Assembly (NCBI RefSeq): GCF_040371085.1
Contig: NZ_JAMBMT010000001.1
Location: 496,001-560,000, forward strand
Direction of reading: 5' to 3'
DNA length: 64,000 bases
Source of the DNA: Psychrobacter sp. AH5
GTDB lineage: Bacteria; Pseudomonadota; Gammaproteobacteria; Pseudomonadales; Moraxellaceae
The notes below the pieces were generated by a model. It ran no database searches and was not told the origin of the DNA. It saw only the letters and a list, made by a program, of their open reading frames with translations. This document shows positions 1-9,326 of this stretch, one piece after another (positions within the stretch are counted from its first letter, which is position 1; each line of letters opens with the position of its first letter). Made by a program: the position numbers and the translations under genes.

Positions 1-119
1 TGAGTAAGGCAATAACTAAAAATATCGTCAGTATGACAAGTAACACTACTAAAATAATAAGAATATTCTCCAAGGCAATTAATCATAATAGCTGACTTAT
101 ACATTAAGCCGACTGACGC

Positions 120-659
120 TTACCAGCCATAACCAAAGGGGCTATAAAAAGGACTATAACCAAAGCGGCCACCATAACCAAACGGATAGGGCGAGCGTAG
201 ATAATCAAGATCACGCTGACGAATATAATAGTAGCGTCCTTGCGAGTAGGCCTCTTCTAACTTCTCGATACCCTCAAGCGGACAAACGGGCTGCCAATCA
301 TAGCCTTCGCGGCCAAGCTTGTAGGCATTGAGCTCAGTACAGTAGCTCTTCAACCCTTGCTGACGACCTTGCTCCCACAACACTCTATTAGGGGTGGCGC
401 CAACGACACTAGCGCATTGATTAGCATACTGACCAAAATAAGCACCAGAGCGCCCTTGCAAGCCATCCGCGTAGCCAACATCTTGCCAATTACTACTTTG
501 ACATTGCTCAGGCGTCAGAGCTTGAGTCGTTGCACACCCTGATAATACTAAGGCTAGCGCGCCAATAAGTGATAGGCTAATAGCGGTTTTTTGCTTAGTG
601 CTAGAGACTAATAAAGAAGATATCGATGACATAGAGGCCATTTCAAAAAAAGAACTCAT
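120..659 (-). CDS. DUF2799 family lipoprotein
   Basis: This is a 179-residue outer-membrane-type lipoprotein of unknown function. The N-terminus is long and polar (about residues 1-24), followed by a hydrophobic stretch and a lipobox (LVLSGC) with the acylated cysteine at residue 42. The mature part has the DUF2799 pattern, with spaced cysteines and motifs such as GYADGLQGR, YANQC and GREGYDW. The tail is rich in Tyr, Gly, Phe and Pro. The start at 659 is preceded by a TAGGTG sequence at a suitable distance; the methionine at residue 7 has no ribosome binding site. It is divergent from the next gene. The family assignment comes from the pattern of the sequence, not from a search. Confidence 0.75.
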   Translation of the reverse strand: MSSFFEMASMSSISSLLVSSTKQKTAISLSLIGALALVLSGCATTQALTPEQCQSSNWQDVGYADGLQGRSGAYFGQYANQCASVVGATPNRVLWEQGRQQGLKSYCTELNAYKLGREGYDWQPVCPLEGIEKLEEAYSQGRYYYIRQRDLDYLRSPYPFGYGGRFGYSPFYSPFGYGW

Positions 660-760
660 GTTGCACCTACTTACTCAAAATAGTTAAAGAATGGTTTATC
701 ATAGCATTTTTTGAGGAAATGACTTTTTGTATTGTGTTATCCAGAAGATGTTTTTGAGTA

Positions 761-810
761 GCTAAGCTTTTGATATAAAAAGTATAATACACCTTTTTAT
801 ACAGCTTAGC
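761..810. repeat. composite inverted repeat in divergent intergenic region
   Basis: Outer arms GCTAAGCT (761-768) and AGCTTAGC (803-810) enclose inner arms TATAAAAAG and CTTTTTATA around a short loop that contains TATAAT (783-788). The structure lies between two divergent genes. It could be a hairpin, an operator or a small mobile-repeat relic; nothing in the sequence decides which. Confidence 0.4.
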
Positions 811-938
811 AGATGACCTATAATGCTAATCGTTAAGCTACTGAGCTTGATTTATTATCTTTTATACTCATTATGAGTAGCTAGATCAGGGCAGTATTGG
901 TCTTTTATAAATTTAAATTAGCAAAAGGTTAGGTGGTT

Positions 939-1640
939 ATGGGAATTTGGATTGCTATCCTTATTGTACTTTTTGTATTAGGGAGTATGATGGCGCTCAA
1001 GCCTAACGGTATCGATCAGCGTTTGGATAAGCTGCGTATGACTGCGCGGCGTTTGCAGCTCAATCCAAAACTAGTGGCTTGTCCAGATTGGCTACCTGGC
1101 CGCGATAACGAGCTGGGCCGCGGTATGATGGCACAGTACTGCTTAGTGTTAGAAGGAATACAGCTGCCTTATACCCGTTACCGAGTCGTCGATGGTCAGT
1201 GGCGAGCTGATAGTAATTTTGTAGATACTGATAGTGAGGCGACTAAGCTTACTATTCCAAGTGCTATTCGTAACTCACAAGGCAACGCTAACACGTTCTC
1301 CAAAAAGATAAACTTTAACTTCGATAAGACGCCATTAGAGCTACCGGCGAGTATAGAGCCTTTTGTAAAAGGCTTATGGACTAAAGCCAATAGTATTGTC
1401 ATTTATTGGGAAGATATTGCTTATGTGCGTCCTATCAGCAATCCAAGCTATCGGGCTAAAACGATAGAAGAGGATTTATTAGCATTGAAGATGAAGCTTG
1501 AGCAGTGGGCTGAGCAGATGAAAAAAACAGCCAACCCTGCTGTGTATACTGATCATAGCTTCAACACCAATACTATGACTACAAGCGCGAATAGGGCGCA
1601 TAATCCTTTTGATAGTGTTATCAATAGCAAGTTTGATTAG
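939..1640 (+). CDS. membrane-anchored protein of unknown function
   Basis: I do not recognise this family. The protein of about 233 residues begins with one hydrophobic segment (residues 1-20, IWIAILIVLFVLG), then a basic stretch and a soluble domain with tryptophans and a short cysteine-containing region (VACPDWLPG, MMAQYCLVLEG). The tail is polar and Asn/Thr/Ser rich. It is probably anchored in the inner membrane by its N-terminus. The start could be ATG at 939 or GTG two codons upstream at 933; AAAAGG at 923-928 could serve either. No operon partner is evident: the next gene, topA, follows after more than 140 bases. Confidence 0.7.
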   Translation: MGIWIAILIVLFVLGSMMALKPNGIDQRLDKLRMTARRLQLNPKLVACPDWLPGRDNELGRGMMAQYCLVLEGIQLPYTRYRVVDGQWRADSNFVDTDSEATKLTIPSAIRNSQGNANTFSKKINFNFDKTPLELPASIEPFVKGLWTKANSIVIYWEDIAYVRPISNPSYRAKTIEEDLLALKMKLEQWAEQMKKTANPAVYTDHSFNTNTMTTSANRAHNPFDSVINSKFD

Positions 1641-1858
1641 GGCTTTATTTTAAAAGTTGACATTTTGTCGCTTAGCAGTGTAACTTCTTTATAAGCCTAA
1701 ATTTATCAGGCGAAGACATTTAATCGATATTTGCCAATTATTTTATAGTTTATACCTCTTTTATTGACAGCGATTACCACAAGCCAATGAGTACTAATAA
1801 TAAGCTTGGCTGCCAATTTTTATCTCATTTTTATCCATTTATTATGGTGTCGTCAACT

Positions 1859-4648
1859 ATGGCAAAAACCACAACCAAAAAATCCACTAAGTCTACAGCT
1901 AGCCAAACAGAAACTAGCGAAAAAGTGGCAAAGACTAAAGTAGCCTCCAAACCAGCCGCTAAAAAGCCCAGCAAAACCGCCACCAAAAAAGCGGCTAGTA
2001 CCGAGACGGCTAGTAGTAGCGCTGGCTCAAAAGGTAAGTCCTTAGTCATTGTGGAGTCCCCTGCTAAGGCTAAAACGATCAATAAATATCTAGGTAACGA
2101 TTTTGTTGTCCGCTCCAGTATTGGTCATGTGCGTGATCTCCCCGTAGGCGCGAGCAAAGGGGCCAAAAAAGCTGCAGCCAATAAAGATGATAGTCTGTCC
2201 AAAGAAGAAAAAGCGCAGCAAGCACTAGTACGGCGCATGGGCGTTGATCCTGAGCACGGTTGGGCGGCGGTTTATGAAGTATTGCCGAATAAAACCAAAG
2301 TTATCAAAGAGCTAAAAGCCTTAGCCAAAGACGCGGACAAAATCTATCTAGCAACGGATATGGATAGAGAGGGAGAAGCGATCGCTTGGCACCTCAAAGA
2401 AGTCATTGGCGGCGCAGATAGCAAATATGAGCGCGTGGTGTTTAATGAGATTACCAAAAACGCCATCCAAAACGCTTTTAAGCAGCCCTCCAAATTAGAT
2501 ATCGATCGCGTCAATGCCCAACAAGCCAGACGTTTTCTCGACAGAGTGGTGGGCTTTATGGTGTCGCCAATCCTTTGGCAAAAGGTGGCTCGTGGGCTGT
2601 CAGCAGGACGGGTACAGTCGGTCGCTATGCGATTGGTCGTTGAGCGCGAGCATGAGATTCGCGCTTTTATTCCAGAAGAATATTGGCAGATTCATGCCGA
2701 TACCCATATCGATGAGGGCAAAAAGGCCAACAAAGCCGATGCTGACAATAACGAAAATAACATTCGACTAGAAGCGACTAAACAAAACGATAAAGCTCTT
2801 AAGCTGGTCAATAAAGAGCAGACCGATAAAGTGTTGGAGGTTCTCAAAACCAATGACTTTATTGTCAAAGAGCGTGAAGAAAAACCCACGCAGTCGCGCC
2901 CGAGTGCGCCTTTTATCACCTCAACGCTACAGCAAGCAGCGAGTACGCGCTTAGGGTTTTCAGTCAAAAAGACCATGATTTTAGCGCAGCGTCTCTATGA
3001 AGCCGGTCATATTACCTATATGCGTACCGACTCGACATTTTTGTCAGGAGATGCTTTGGCAGGGGCACGCGGCTTTATTGAAGACAGCTACGGCAAAAAG
3101 TACGTGCCCGAAAAGCCAAACTTCTACGGCAATAAGCAAAACGCGCAAGAGGCGCACGAAGCGATTCGTCCCTCTAACGTCAATATGAAATCCACGCAAT
3201 TAAAAGGCGTAGAGCGTGATGCTATCCGCCTTTATGAGCTGATTTGGCGTCAGTTTGTCGCCTGTCAGATGATGCCTGCTAAGTATCTATCGGTGAATTT
3301 ATTTGTTGAAGCGGGCAATGTTGAGCTAAAAGCTCGTGGCCGTACTATGACCTTTGATGGCTATACCCGTGTCATGCCGCCTGCTAAGGGCGATGATACG
3401 CTACTGCCAGATGTCAAAAAGGGCGATAAGCTGGCGCTCGATAAGCTTGATCCAAGCCAGCACTTCACCAAGCCGCCACCGCGTTATACGGAGGCAAGCC
3501 TAGTCAAAGAGCTTGAGAAAAAAGGGATCGGTCGTCCCTCGACTTATGCTTCTATCATCTCCACCATTCAAGATCGCGGTTATGTCAAGCTTGAGAACAA
3601 GCGCTTGTTTGCCGAAAAGATGGGCGATATTGTTACCGATAGACTGACCGATAGCTTCCCTGATTTGATGGATTACACCTTTACCGCCGCGCTTGAGGAC
3701 AAGCTTGATCACGTCGCTGAGGGTGATACCGACTGGAAGGATGTGTTAGATAATTTTTATGGCGACTTTAAGAAAAAAGTTGAGCATGCCAAAGATAAAG
3801 ATGGCATGCGTCCTAATGATCCTACTGATGTCCCTGATGTACACTGCGATTTATGCGATCGTCCGATGCAACTGCGCACCGGCTCGACCGGCGTATTCTT
3901 AGGCTGTACGGGCTATAATTTACCGCCAAAAGAGCGCTGCAAAGGTACTAAGAACCTAATGCCAGTCGAAGCATTTGCTAATCTTGATGATGGCGATACT
4001 GATGATGAGGCGGCAGAAGTCAAAGATCTAATGGAGAAAAAGCGCTGCCCGAAATGTGCGACTGCGATGAATGGCTATATCGTTGATGGCGGCTTAAAGC
4101 TGCACATTTGCGGCAATAATCCCGACTGCGATGGTTATATTTTGGAGGAAGGTAAGTTTGAAGTGCCTGGCTCTGACGCGCCAACCATTGATTGTGATAA
4201 ATGTGATGGGCAGATGGAGCTTAAGACCGGACGCTTTGGACCGTATTTTGCATGCCAGAACTGCGATAACACGCGCAAAGTATTAAAGACGGGCGAGCCG
4301 GCACCGCCGCGTATGGAGCCTATTCATCTGCCGGAGCTAAAGTCAACCAAGCACGATGATTACTTTATCTTGCGCGAAGGGGCGGCTGGCATTTTCTTAG
4401 CGGCTTCAAAGTTCCCAAAAGTGCGCGAGACTCGTCCGCCAAAGCTTGCGGAGTTACGCGAGATCAAAGACAAAATGGAAGATAAGTTTCAGTATTTGTT
4501 TGAGGGGCCGGATGAAGACCCTGATGGCAATCCAACCATTTTGCGCTGGTCACGTAAGAAAAAAGAGCAATACATTGGCTCTGAGAAAAAAGGCAAGGCT
4601 ACGCGCTGGGGTGTCTATTGGCGTAACGGCGAGTGGGTAGAGGAATAG
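1859..4648 (+). CDS. topA: DNA topoisomerase I (type IA, omega protein)
   Basis: The enzyme relaxes negatively supercoiled DNA by breaking one strand through a phosphotyrosine link. A low-complexity Lys/Ala/Thr/Ser leader of about 50 residues comes before the Toprim domain ([16 protein letters not shown]; acidic DMDREGEA). Next are the strand-passage segments ([15 protein letters not shown]) and the active-site tyrosine in [11 protein letters not shown], codon 3017-3019. The C-terminus carries three four-cysteine zinc-ribbon modules (CDLCDRP, CPKCATA, CDKCDGQ), as in the E. coli enzyme. No start has a clear ribosome binding site. ATG at 1859 (MAKTTTKK) is preferred, but in-frame starts at 1787 and 1844 are possible. 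A perfect-palindrome terminator follows. Confidence 0.96.
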   Translation: MAKTTTKKSTKSTASQTETSEKVAKTKVASKPAAKKPSKTATKKAASTETASSSAGSKGKSLVIVESPAKAKTINKYLGNDFVVRSSIGHVRDLPVGASKGAKKAAANKDDSLSKEEKAQQALVRRMGVDPEHGWAAVYEVLPNKTKVIKELKALAKDADKIYLATDMDREGEAIAWHLKEVIGGADSKYERVVFNEITKNAIQNAFKQPSKLDIDRVNAQQARRFLDRVVGFMVSPILWQKVARGLSAGRVQSVAMRLVVEREHEIRAFIPEEYWQIHADTHIDEGKKANKADADNNENNIRLEATKQNDKALKLVNKEQTDKVLEVLKTNDFIVKEREEKPTQSRPSAPFITSTLQQAASTRLGFSVKKTMILAQRLYEAGHITYMRTDSTFLSGDALAGARGFIEDSYGKKYVPEKPNFYGNKQNAQEAHEAIRPSNVNMKSTQLKGVERDAIRLYELIWRQFVACQMMPAKYLSVNLFVEAGNVELKARGRTMTFDGYTRVMPPAKGDDTLLPDVKKGDKLALDKLDPSQHFTKPPPRYTEASLVKELEKKGIGRPSTYASIISTIQDRGYVKLENKRLFAEKMGDIVTDRLTDSFPDLMDYTFTAALEDKLDHVAEGDTDWKDVLDNFYGDFKKKVEHAKDKDGMRPNDPTDVPDVHCDLCDRPMQLRTGSTGVFLGCTGYNLPPKERCKGTKNLMPVEAFANLDDGDTDDEAAEVKDLMEKKRCPKCATAMNGYIVDGGLKLHICGNNPDCDGYILEEGKFEVPGSDAPTIDCDKCDGQMELKTGRFGPYFACQNCDNTRKVLKTGEPAPPRMEPIHLPELKSTKHDDYFILREGAAGIFLAASKFPKVRETRPPKLAELREIKDKMEDKFQYLFEGPDEDPDGNPTILRWSRKKKEQYIGSEKKGKATRWGVYWRNGEWVEE

Positions 4649-4731
4649 CCAAGGTAGTAATGAATGCTAACAAGATCTTAATTATTGGCATTTATTATTT
4701 AACATTTATTGCTTATTATTCTAATTTGCGT

Positions 4732-4767
4732 AAAAAAGACCTCTTAGCTAGCTAAGAGGTCTTTTTT
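4732..4767. terminator. bidirectional terminator between topA and sodC
   Basis: A 36-base perfect palindrome with arms AGACCTCTTAGCT / AGCTAAGAGGTCT, flanked by A6 on the left and T6 on the right. It lies between the convergent topA and sodC genes and can end transcription from both sides. Confidence 0.9.
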
Positions 4768-4797
4768 ATACCAAAAATATTATATAAAGCACAAATA

Positions 4798-5355
4798 TTA
4801 TCTAGCTTCGATGATACCACAAGCTACACGCTCTCCAGCGTTACCAGCAGGCTGACTGACATAATCGTCTACACCGCCATGAACAATAAAGGCTAAGCGA
4901 TTGACGCTATACTTGCCTGTTGGAGTAGCGGCTATTTTTTTACTGACATAGTTGATAGTCGCGACGCCATCTTCATTAGCCGTTAAGTTTGGCAGATCAC
5001 CAGCATGGCCATTCATGTCATCTGGATTTGAGTGTGGGTTATTGTCAGGATTAAAATGACCACCTGCTGCTTTACCCATATCAGCACAGCTACCCGTCTC
5101 ATGAATATGTAGGGCAACCGTTTTACCTGGCGCTAGACCCATAAGCTTACCATAAACTTGTACACCGCCATCTACTGGGCGCAAATACATCTGTCCTATC
5201 TCACGATTACTGGCATCGGTAGTCTTGATAACAGACTGTAGAACAGGCTGGTCTATAGGATTACCAGTTTGCAATTGTCCTTCAACTGTTTGACAACCTG
5301 TCATCGCCAAAGCTGAGCCACACAACAGCGCACTACCAAGCATTAACTTATTCAT
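4798..5355 (-). CDS. sodC: Cu/Zn superoxide dismutase, lipoprotein
   Basis: This periplasmic enzyme dismutes superoxide to peroxide and oxygen. The signal peptide ends in a lipobox (ALAMTGC, Cys21 from this start), so the protein is predicted to be membrane-tethered. The copper ligands are in ALHIHETGSC and the zinc-loop residues in AAGGHFNPDNNPHSN and MNGHAGDLPNL; the last part has AFIVHGGVDDY and a disulfide-forming cysteine in RVACGII. The ATG at 5355 has TTGGAGAA just upstream. A TTG four codons earlier lies over that ribosome binding site and is rejected. It faces topA across a shared terminator. Confidence 0.95.
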   Translation of the reverse strand: MNKLMLGSALLCGSALAMTGCQTVEGQLQTGNPIDQPVLQSVIKTTDASNREIGQMYLRPVDGGVQVYGKLMGLAPGKTVALHIHETGSCADMGKAAGGHFNPDNNPHSNPDDMNGHAGDLPNLTANEDGVATINYVSKKIAATPTGKYSVNRLAFIVHGGVDDYVSQPAGNAGERVACGIIEAR

Positions 5356-5599
5356 TTTTTTCTCCAAATTATTTATTTTATTTTTGAATTATTACAACAT
5401 TCGTTGATGTCAAAAACAGTATAGCGAGACAATGCCCACAACTATTGGGCAAAAGCGCAACAATTGGTTAATAAATGTAAGTTATTGGAGTATAGTTTTA
5501 ATGAATTTTTTATAAGCATTTTAATAATATTGCGAAGAAAGGTTGCGATATATAAGGGTAGTAAAGCTCTAACTAATAAAGACTGTCATTAAAAGTATT

Positions 5600-5630
5600 A
5601 AAAAAGCCGCTTACTCTAAAGTAAACGGCT
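5600..5630 (-). terminator. terminator of lon
   Basis: Read on the minus strand: arms GCCGTTTAC / GTAAGCGGC with one mismatch, followed by a T tract (plus-strand A run at 5600-5605). It lies just downstream of the lon stop codon. Confidence 0.75.
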
Positions 5631-5674
5631 CTCTTCAATTAAAATTTAATCAGCATTAAGTAAGCAAAATCAGC

Positions 5675-8194
5675 TTAGCTATGCAGCGACTGGTTAGAAG
5701 TAGTATCTACTGTAACCTTTGCAGGCTTAAGCGGTTTTGGCATACTGACCAACGCCGCTTTTAACACTTCATCAATCGTCGCTACTGGCTGAATGATCAG
5801 ACCTTCCTTAACGTTATCCGGAATATCTGCCAAATCGCGCTCGTTACTCTCAGGGATCAACACGTGCTTGATACCGCCGCGATGCGCCGCGAGTAGCTTC
5901 TCTTTGAGACCACCGATACGCAGGATCTTACCGCGTAGGGTAATCTCACCTGTCATCGCAATGTCAGGACGAATAGCAATGCCGGTGATCGCTGAGACTA
6001 GCGCTGTAGTTAATGCGCCGCCCGCTGATGGACCATCTTTTGGCGTGGCACCCTCTGGCATATGCACGTGGACGTCGGTGGTCTTAAAGGTCTCATAATC
6101 GATACCTAAGCTATCACCGCGCGCTCGTACTACGCTCATCGCCGCACGAATCGACTCTTTCATCACATCACCCAAAGACCCTGTAAAGGCCAGCTCGCCT
6201 TTACCTTTCATCGCAACTGCTTCGATAGTTAATAACTCACCGCCGACTTGCGTCCAAGCAAGGCCCGTGACGCGGCCAATTTCAGCGTCTTTTTCAGCTA
6301 GACCGTAGTCGTACTGATGCACGCCTAGATAGTCATCGATATTGCTATCATCAACAACTACTAGCTGACGCTCGTCCTTTTTGGGAGCGCGAGCCCCATG
6401 GCTCTCAACCGAGCCGCGCACCACTTTACGGCAGATTTTATTCACTTCACGCTCAAGGTTACGTACGCCTGCTTCACGGGTATAGCTACGCACGATGCTA
6501 TGCAATGCTGCCTCGACAATCTCAATCTCGCCTTCTTTTAGACCGTTTTGCTTGATCGCTTTCGGTACTAGATATTTTTGGGCGATATTGACCTTTTCTT
6601 CTTCGGTATAGCCTGGCAGACGAATCACTTCCATACGATCTAAGAGCGCAGGCGGGATATCCATACTATTCGCCGTACAGATGAACATCACTTGTGATAA
6701 GTCTAAGTCCATATCGAGGTAATGATCGTTAAAGCTATCATTTTGCGAGGGATCGAGTACTTCAAGCAGAGCAGATGCCGGATCACCGCGAAAGTCCTGC
6801 GCCATCTTATCGACTTCATCTAACAAGAACAGCGGGTTTTTGACTTCTACTTTGGCAAGCGACTGCACGATTTTACCGGGCATCGCACCGATATAAGTAC
6901 GGCGGTGACCGCGAATCTCCGCTTCATCACGTACGCCGCCCAAAGCCATACGCACAAACTTACGACCCGTTGCCCGGGCGATAGATTCGCCTAAAGACGT
7001 TTTACCGACACCTGGAGGACCTACTAGGCACAGTATCGGACCACGCAGCTTTTTCACTCGCGACTGCACGGCGAGATACTCTAGGATACGATCTTTCACA
7101 TCTTGCAAGCCATAATGATCTTCATCGAGCACGTTTTTGGCTTTTTCTAAATTGATCGACACCTTAGTAGTGGCATTCCACGGCGTATCCAATATCCACT
7201 CGATATAGTTGCGTACTACCGAAGACTCACTTGAAGCAGGCGGCATCATTTTGAGTTTTTTCAGCTCTTGCTCCGCTTTTTTGCGCACATCCTCTGGTAG
7301 GTCAGCGTCTTCTAAGCGCTGCTCAAGCTCGCCAATATCATCTTCGCCATCAAACGCGCCATCATGCATATCGGATAGCTCATTTTTAATCGCTTTCATC
7401 TTCTCATTTAAGAAGTATTCGCGCTGATTGTCTTCCATCTGCTGACGCACGGCGTCTTGAATATCTTGTTCAATATTCTGCTCGGCGCTTTGCTTGATGA
7501 GATATTCAGTCAAGGTATTGATATGAGTCTTGATATCATCTTCTTCTAAAAACGACTGCTTGATATCCAAATCCATCGAGACTCGAGTAGAGATGAAATA
7601 AATCAGCTCTAACAAATCATCGATACGCTTAGCCACGCGTGTCAACTCACGCGCATTACGCAAACGTGCGTCAGCATAGCTCTCAAATAGACCGGTTAAG
7701 GCTTTAATAGTGTTTTTTTGTTGAGACTCATCTAAGCTCACTTCTAAGTCGGCACGCTCAAAGCTTGCCATTAACACATCATCGGAGCTTTGCGCATGGT
7801 TTTCTATCGCATTAACACGCGCGCGGTACTGGCCTTCAATAAGCACTTTGATACAACTCTCATCGCTATCATGCGGCATAGTGCTGACGATACGGCACAC
7901 AGTACCGTACTGATAAAGGTTATCTTGATCGATATCCTCAGTCAGTGAGTCTTTTTGCGCGACGACTAGCACTTTATCACCGTATTCTGCTTGTGCTAGC
8001 TCCACCGCTTTGACAGATGGCGCGCGGCCGACAAACAGCGCGATTTGCATGTGCGGATAAACGACAACGTCACGTAGTGCCAATAATGGCAAATAGTTGT
8101 TTGCGCCATTATCGAGCGCAGTGTCATCAGTATCAGGCGTTGCCGCTGAGATATCGATGTCGATGTTGTCTTTATCAATATTATAATCAGTCAT
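5675..8194 (-). CDS. lon: ATP-dependent Lon protease
   Basis: A cytoplasmic AAA+ serine protease that degrades misfolded and regulatory proteins. At 839 residues it is slightly longer than the E. coli protein because of an Asp/Ile-rich N-terminal leader and a short C-terminal tail. The order is: LON substrate-binding domain (YLPLLALRDVVVYPHM), coiled-coil region, Walker A GPPGVGKT (392-399), Walker B LFLLDEVDK, and the protease domain with catalytic Ser723 (KDGPSAGG) and Lys766 (LKEKLLAA). AAGGAT precedes the ATG at 8194. It is monocistronic, and the IS1-family element sits in its upstream region, about 138 bases from the start codon. Confidence 0.97.
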   Translation of the reverse strand: MTDYNIDKDNIDIDISAATPDTDDTALDNGANNYLPLLALRDVVVYPHMQIALFVGRAPSVKAVELAQAEYGDKVLVVAQKDSLTEDIDQDNLYQYGTVCRIVSTMPHDSDESCIKVLIEGQYRARVNAIENHAQSSDDVLMASFERADLEVSLDESQQKNTIKALTGLFESYADARLRNARELTRVAKRIDDLLELIYFISTRVSMDLDIKQSFLEEDDIKTHINTLTEYLIKQSAEQNIEQDIQDAVRQQMEDNQREYFLNEKMKAIKNELSDMHDGAFDGEDDIGELEQRLEDADLPEDVRKKAEQELKKLKMMPPASSESSVVRNYIEWILDTPWNATTKVSINLEKAKNVLDEDHYGLQDVKDRILEYLAVQSRVKKLRGPILCLVGPPGVGKTSLGESIARATGRKFVRMALGGVRDEAEIRGHRRTYIGAMPGKIVQSLAKVEVKNPLFLLDEVDKMAQDFRGDPASALLEVLDPSQNDSFNDHYLDMDLDLSQVMFICTANSMDIPPALLDRMEVIRLPGYTEEEKVNIAQKYLVPKAIKQNGLKEGEIEIVEAALHSIVRSYTREAGVRNLEREVNKICRKVVRGSVESHGARAPKKDERQLVVVDDSNIDDYLGVHQYDYGLAEKDAEIGRVTGLAWTQVGGELLTIEAVAMKGKGELAFTGSLGDVMKESIRAAMSVVRARGDSLGIDYETFKTTDVHVHMPEGATPKDGPSAGGALTTALVSAITGIAIRPDIAMTGEITLRGKILRIGGLKEKLLAAHRGGIKHVLIPESNERDLADIPDNVKEGLIIQPVATIDEVLKAALVSMPKPLKPAKVTVDTTSNQSLHS

Positions 8195-8324
8195 ATATTT
8201 AATCCTTAATTCACCAGACTTGCTAAGTCAAGTTAGTGTTTCATGATAGATAAATGGTGTTTTTAGACTAAATTGCAAGGCCAATCACTTAACGCAGTAT
8301 AAATAAGTGTAAGACAGCTTATAA

Positions 8325-9143
8325 GGTTATTTGGTGGTGTTCTAAAAAGTATGCTGGCATCAGACGTAGCCATAATTGACATAAAAGAACACCAGATCGA
8401 ATACTTTAAAGTGATTATCAAGCTTTTTTGAGAAGCAACAAGTCTTTCTAACCGCCCGACGCAATCGGTGTCTAAGACGGCAGTTATTGCCTTCTATATC
8501 TACCGTATGCTGTTTGCCAATTCGTTTGTTATCACTTTTAAAGGCGGTTATAAAACTGTCCCAGTTGTCCATACTGATAGAGCCATAGCTGACTGTAAGC
8601 TGCTTTAAACGTGTTCTTAACTTCTTAGCCGTTTTTAGGTCACGTTTGCCCCAGACATAAGCGACAATCTCATTAGTAGCACGGTCATAAGCGTAGATGA
8701 GCCAGACTTTACGCTTCTTGCGATACACGTAAGTCCAGAACTCATCAACCTCTAAGCGTTCATAATAGTGCTTCTTAGGTACAATCTTGTAAATGGATGA
8801 GCCTATGGTGCTAAGCACTTTTCCGATGCTAACCTTGGCTATAACGGCTATGTCTCTAACACCACAACCTCGGACAGTCATCAGTCGTATGAGATCTTCT
8901 ATTCTAGAGTGACAGCCGTTATAGGTTACTGCATGATCGCCAATAAACTGACGTTTGCAGTCCTTACATTGGTAGTTCTGCTTGCCATAGCTTTTTATGC
9001 CATTTTTCTTTAGACTAAGACTGTGACAGTCGGGACAATTGATCTGTATTTGTGTCTTCATAACCTCAAATATATCATCTTGCTTCGGCTGTCACCCTTC
9101 CTTTATTACCCCAGCATACTTTTTGATACACCACCGGTTATTT
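8325..9143. mobile_element. IS1-family insertion sequence with target duplication
   Basis: The element proper spans 8333-9135 (803 bases). Its terminal inverted repeats of about 25 bases start GGTGGTGT and share AAAAAGTATGCTGG, with three mismatches between the ends. An 8-bp direct repeat GGTTATTT lies immediately outside both ends (8325-8332 and 9136-9143), as expected for an IS1-type target duplication. One intact transposase gene fills the element on the minus strand. The clean duplication and the open frame suggest a recent and possibly active insertion between lon and the YuiF-type transporter gene. Confidence 0.93.
8360..9061 (-). CDS. IS1-family transposase (single open frame)
   Basis: A transposase of 233 residues. 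The N-terminal part is InsA-like: a zinc-finger with CPDC and CKDC pairs (CPDCHSLSLKKNG, YQCKDCKRQF) and a helix-turn-helix region (RGCGVRDIAVIAKVSIGKVL). The C-terminal part is InsB-like with the catalytic core (VDEFWTYVYRKKRKVWLIYAYD, SMDNWDSF). In classical IS1 these two parts are joined by a programmed -1 frameshift; here they are continuous in one frame, as in some IS1-family branches. The same ends occur on a small non-coding element at 40773-40904, which this enzyme could mobilise. Confidence 0.93.
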   Translation of the reverse strand: MKTQIQINCPDCHSLSLKKNGIKSYGKQNYQCKDCKRQFIGDHAVTYNGCHSRIEDLIRLMTVRGCGVRDIAVIAKVSIGKVLSTIGSSIYKIVPKKHYYERLEVDEFWTYVYRKKRKVWLIYAYDRATNEIVAYVWGKRDLKTAKKLRTRLKQLTVSYGSISMDNWDSFITAFKSDNKRIGKQHTVDIEGNNCRLRHRLRRAVRKTCCFSKKLDNHFKVFDLVFFYVNYGYV

Positions 9144-9326
9144 TTATCCCTGATTAAAGCCTGAAATTAAAAGCTTAAACGCCTCTTTCTATCAAGCTAT
9201 CAGCTTTTGTACATAGGCTTTATAGCTAGAATCAGGTAAACTAGCGCCCGTCTTACGTATAGGCTGTTATGTAAATTACAGAGCAGATCAAACCGTTAAC
9301 TACTGAGAGTAAAAAGGGGCAAAAGT

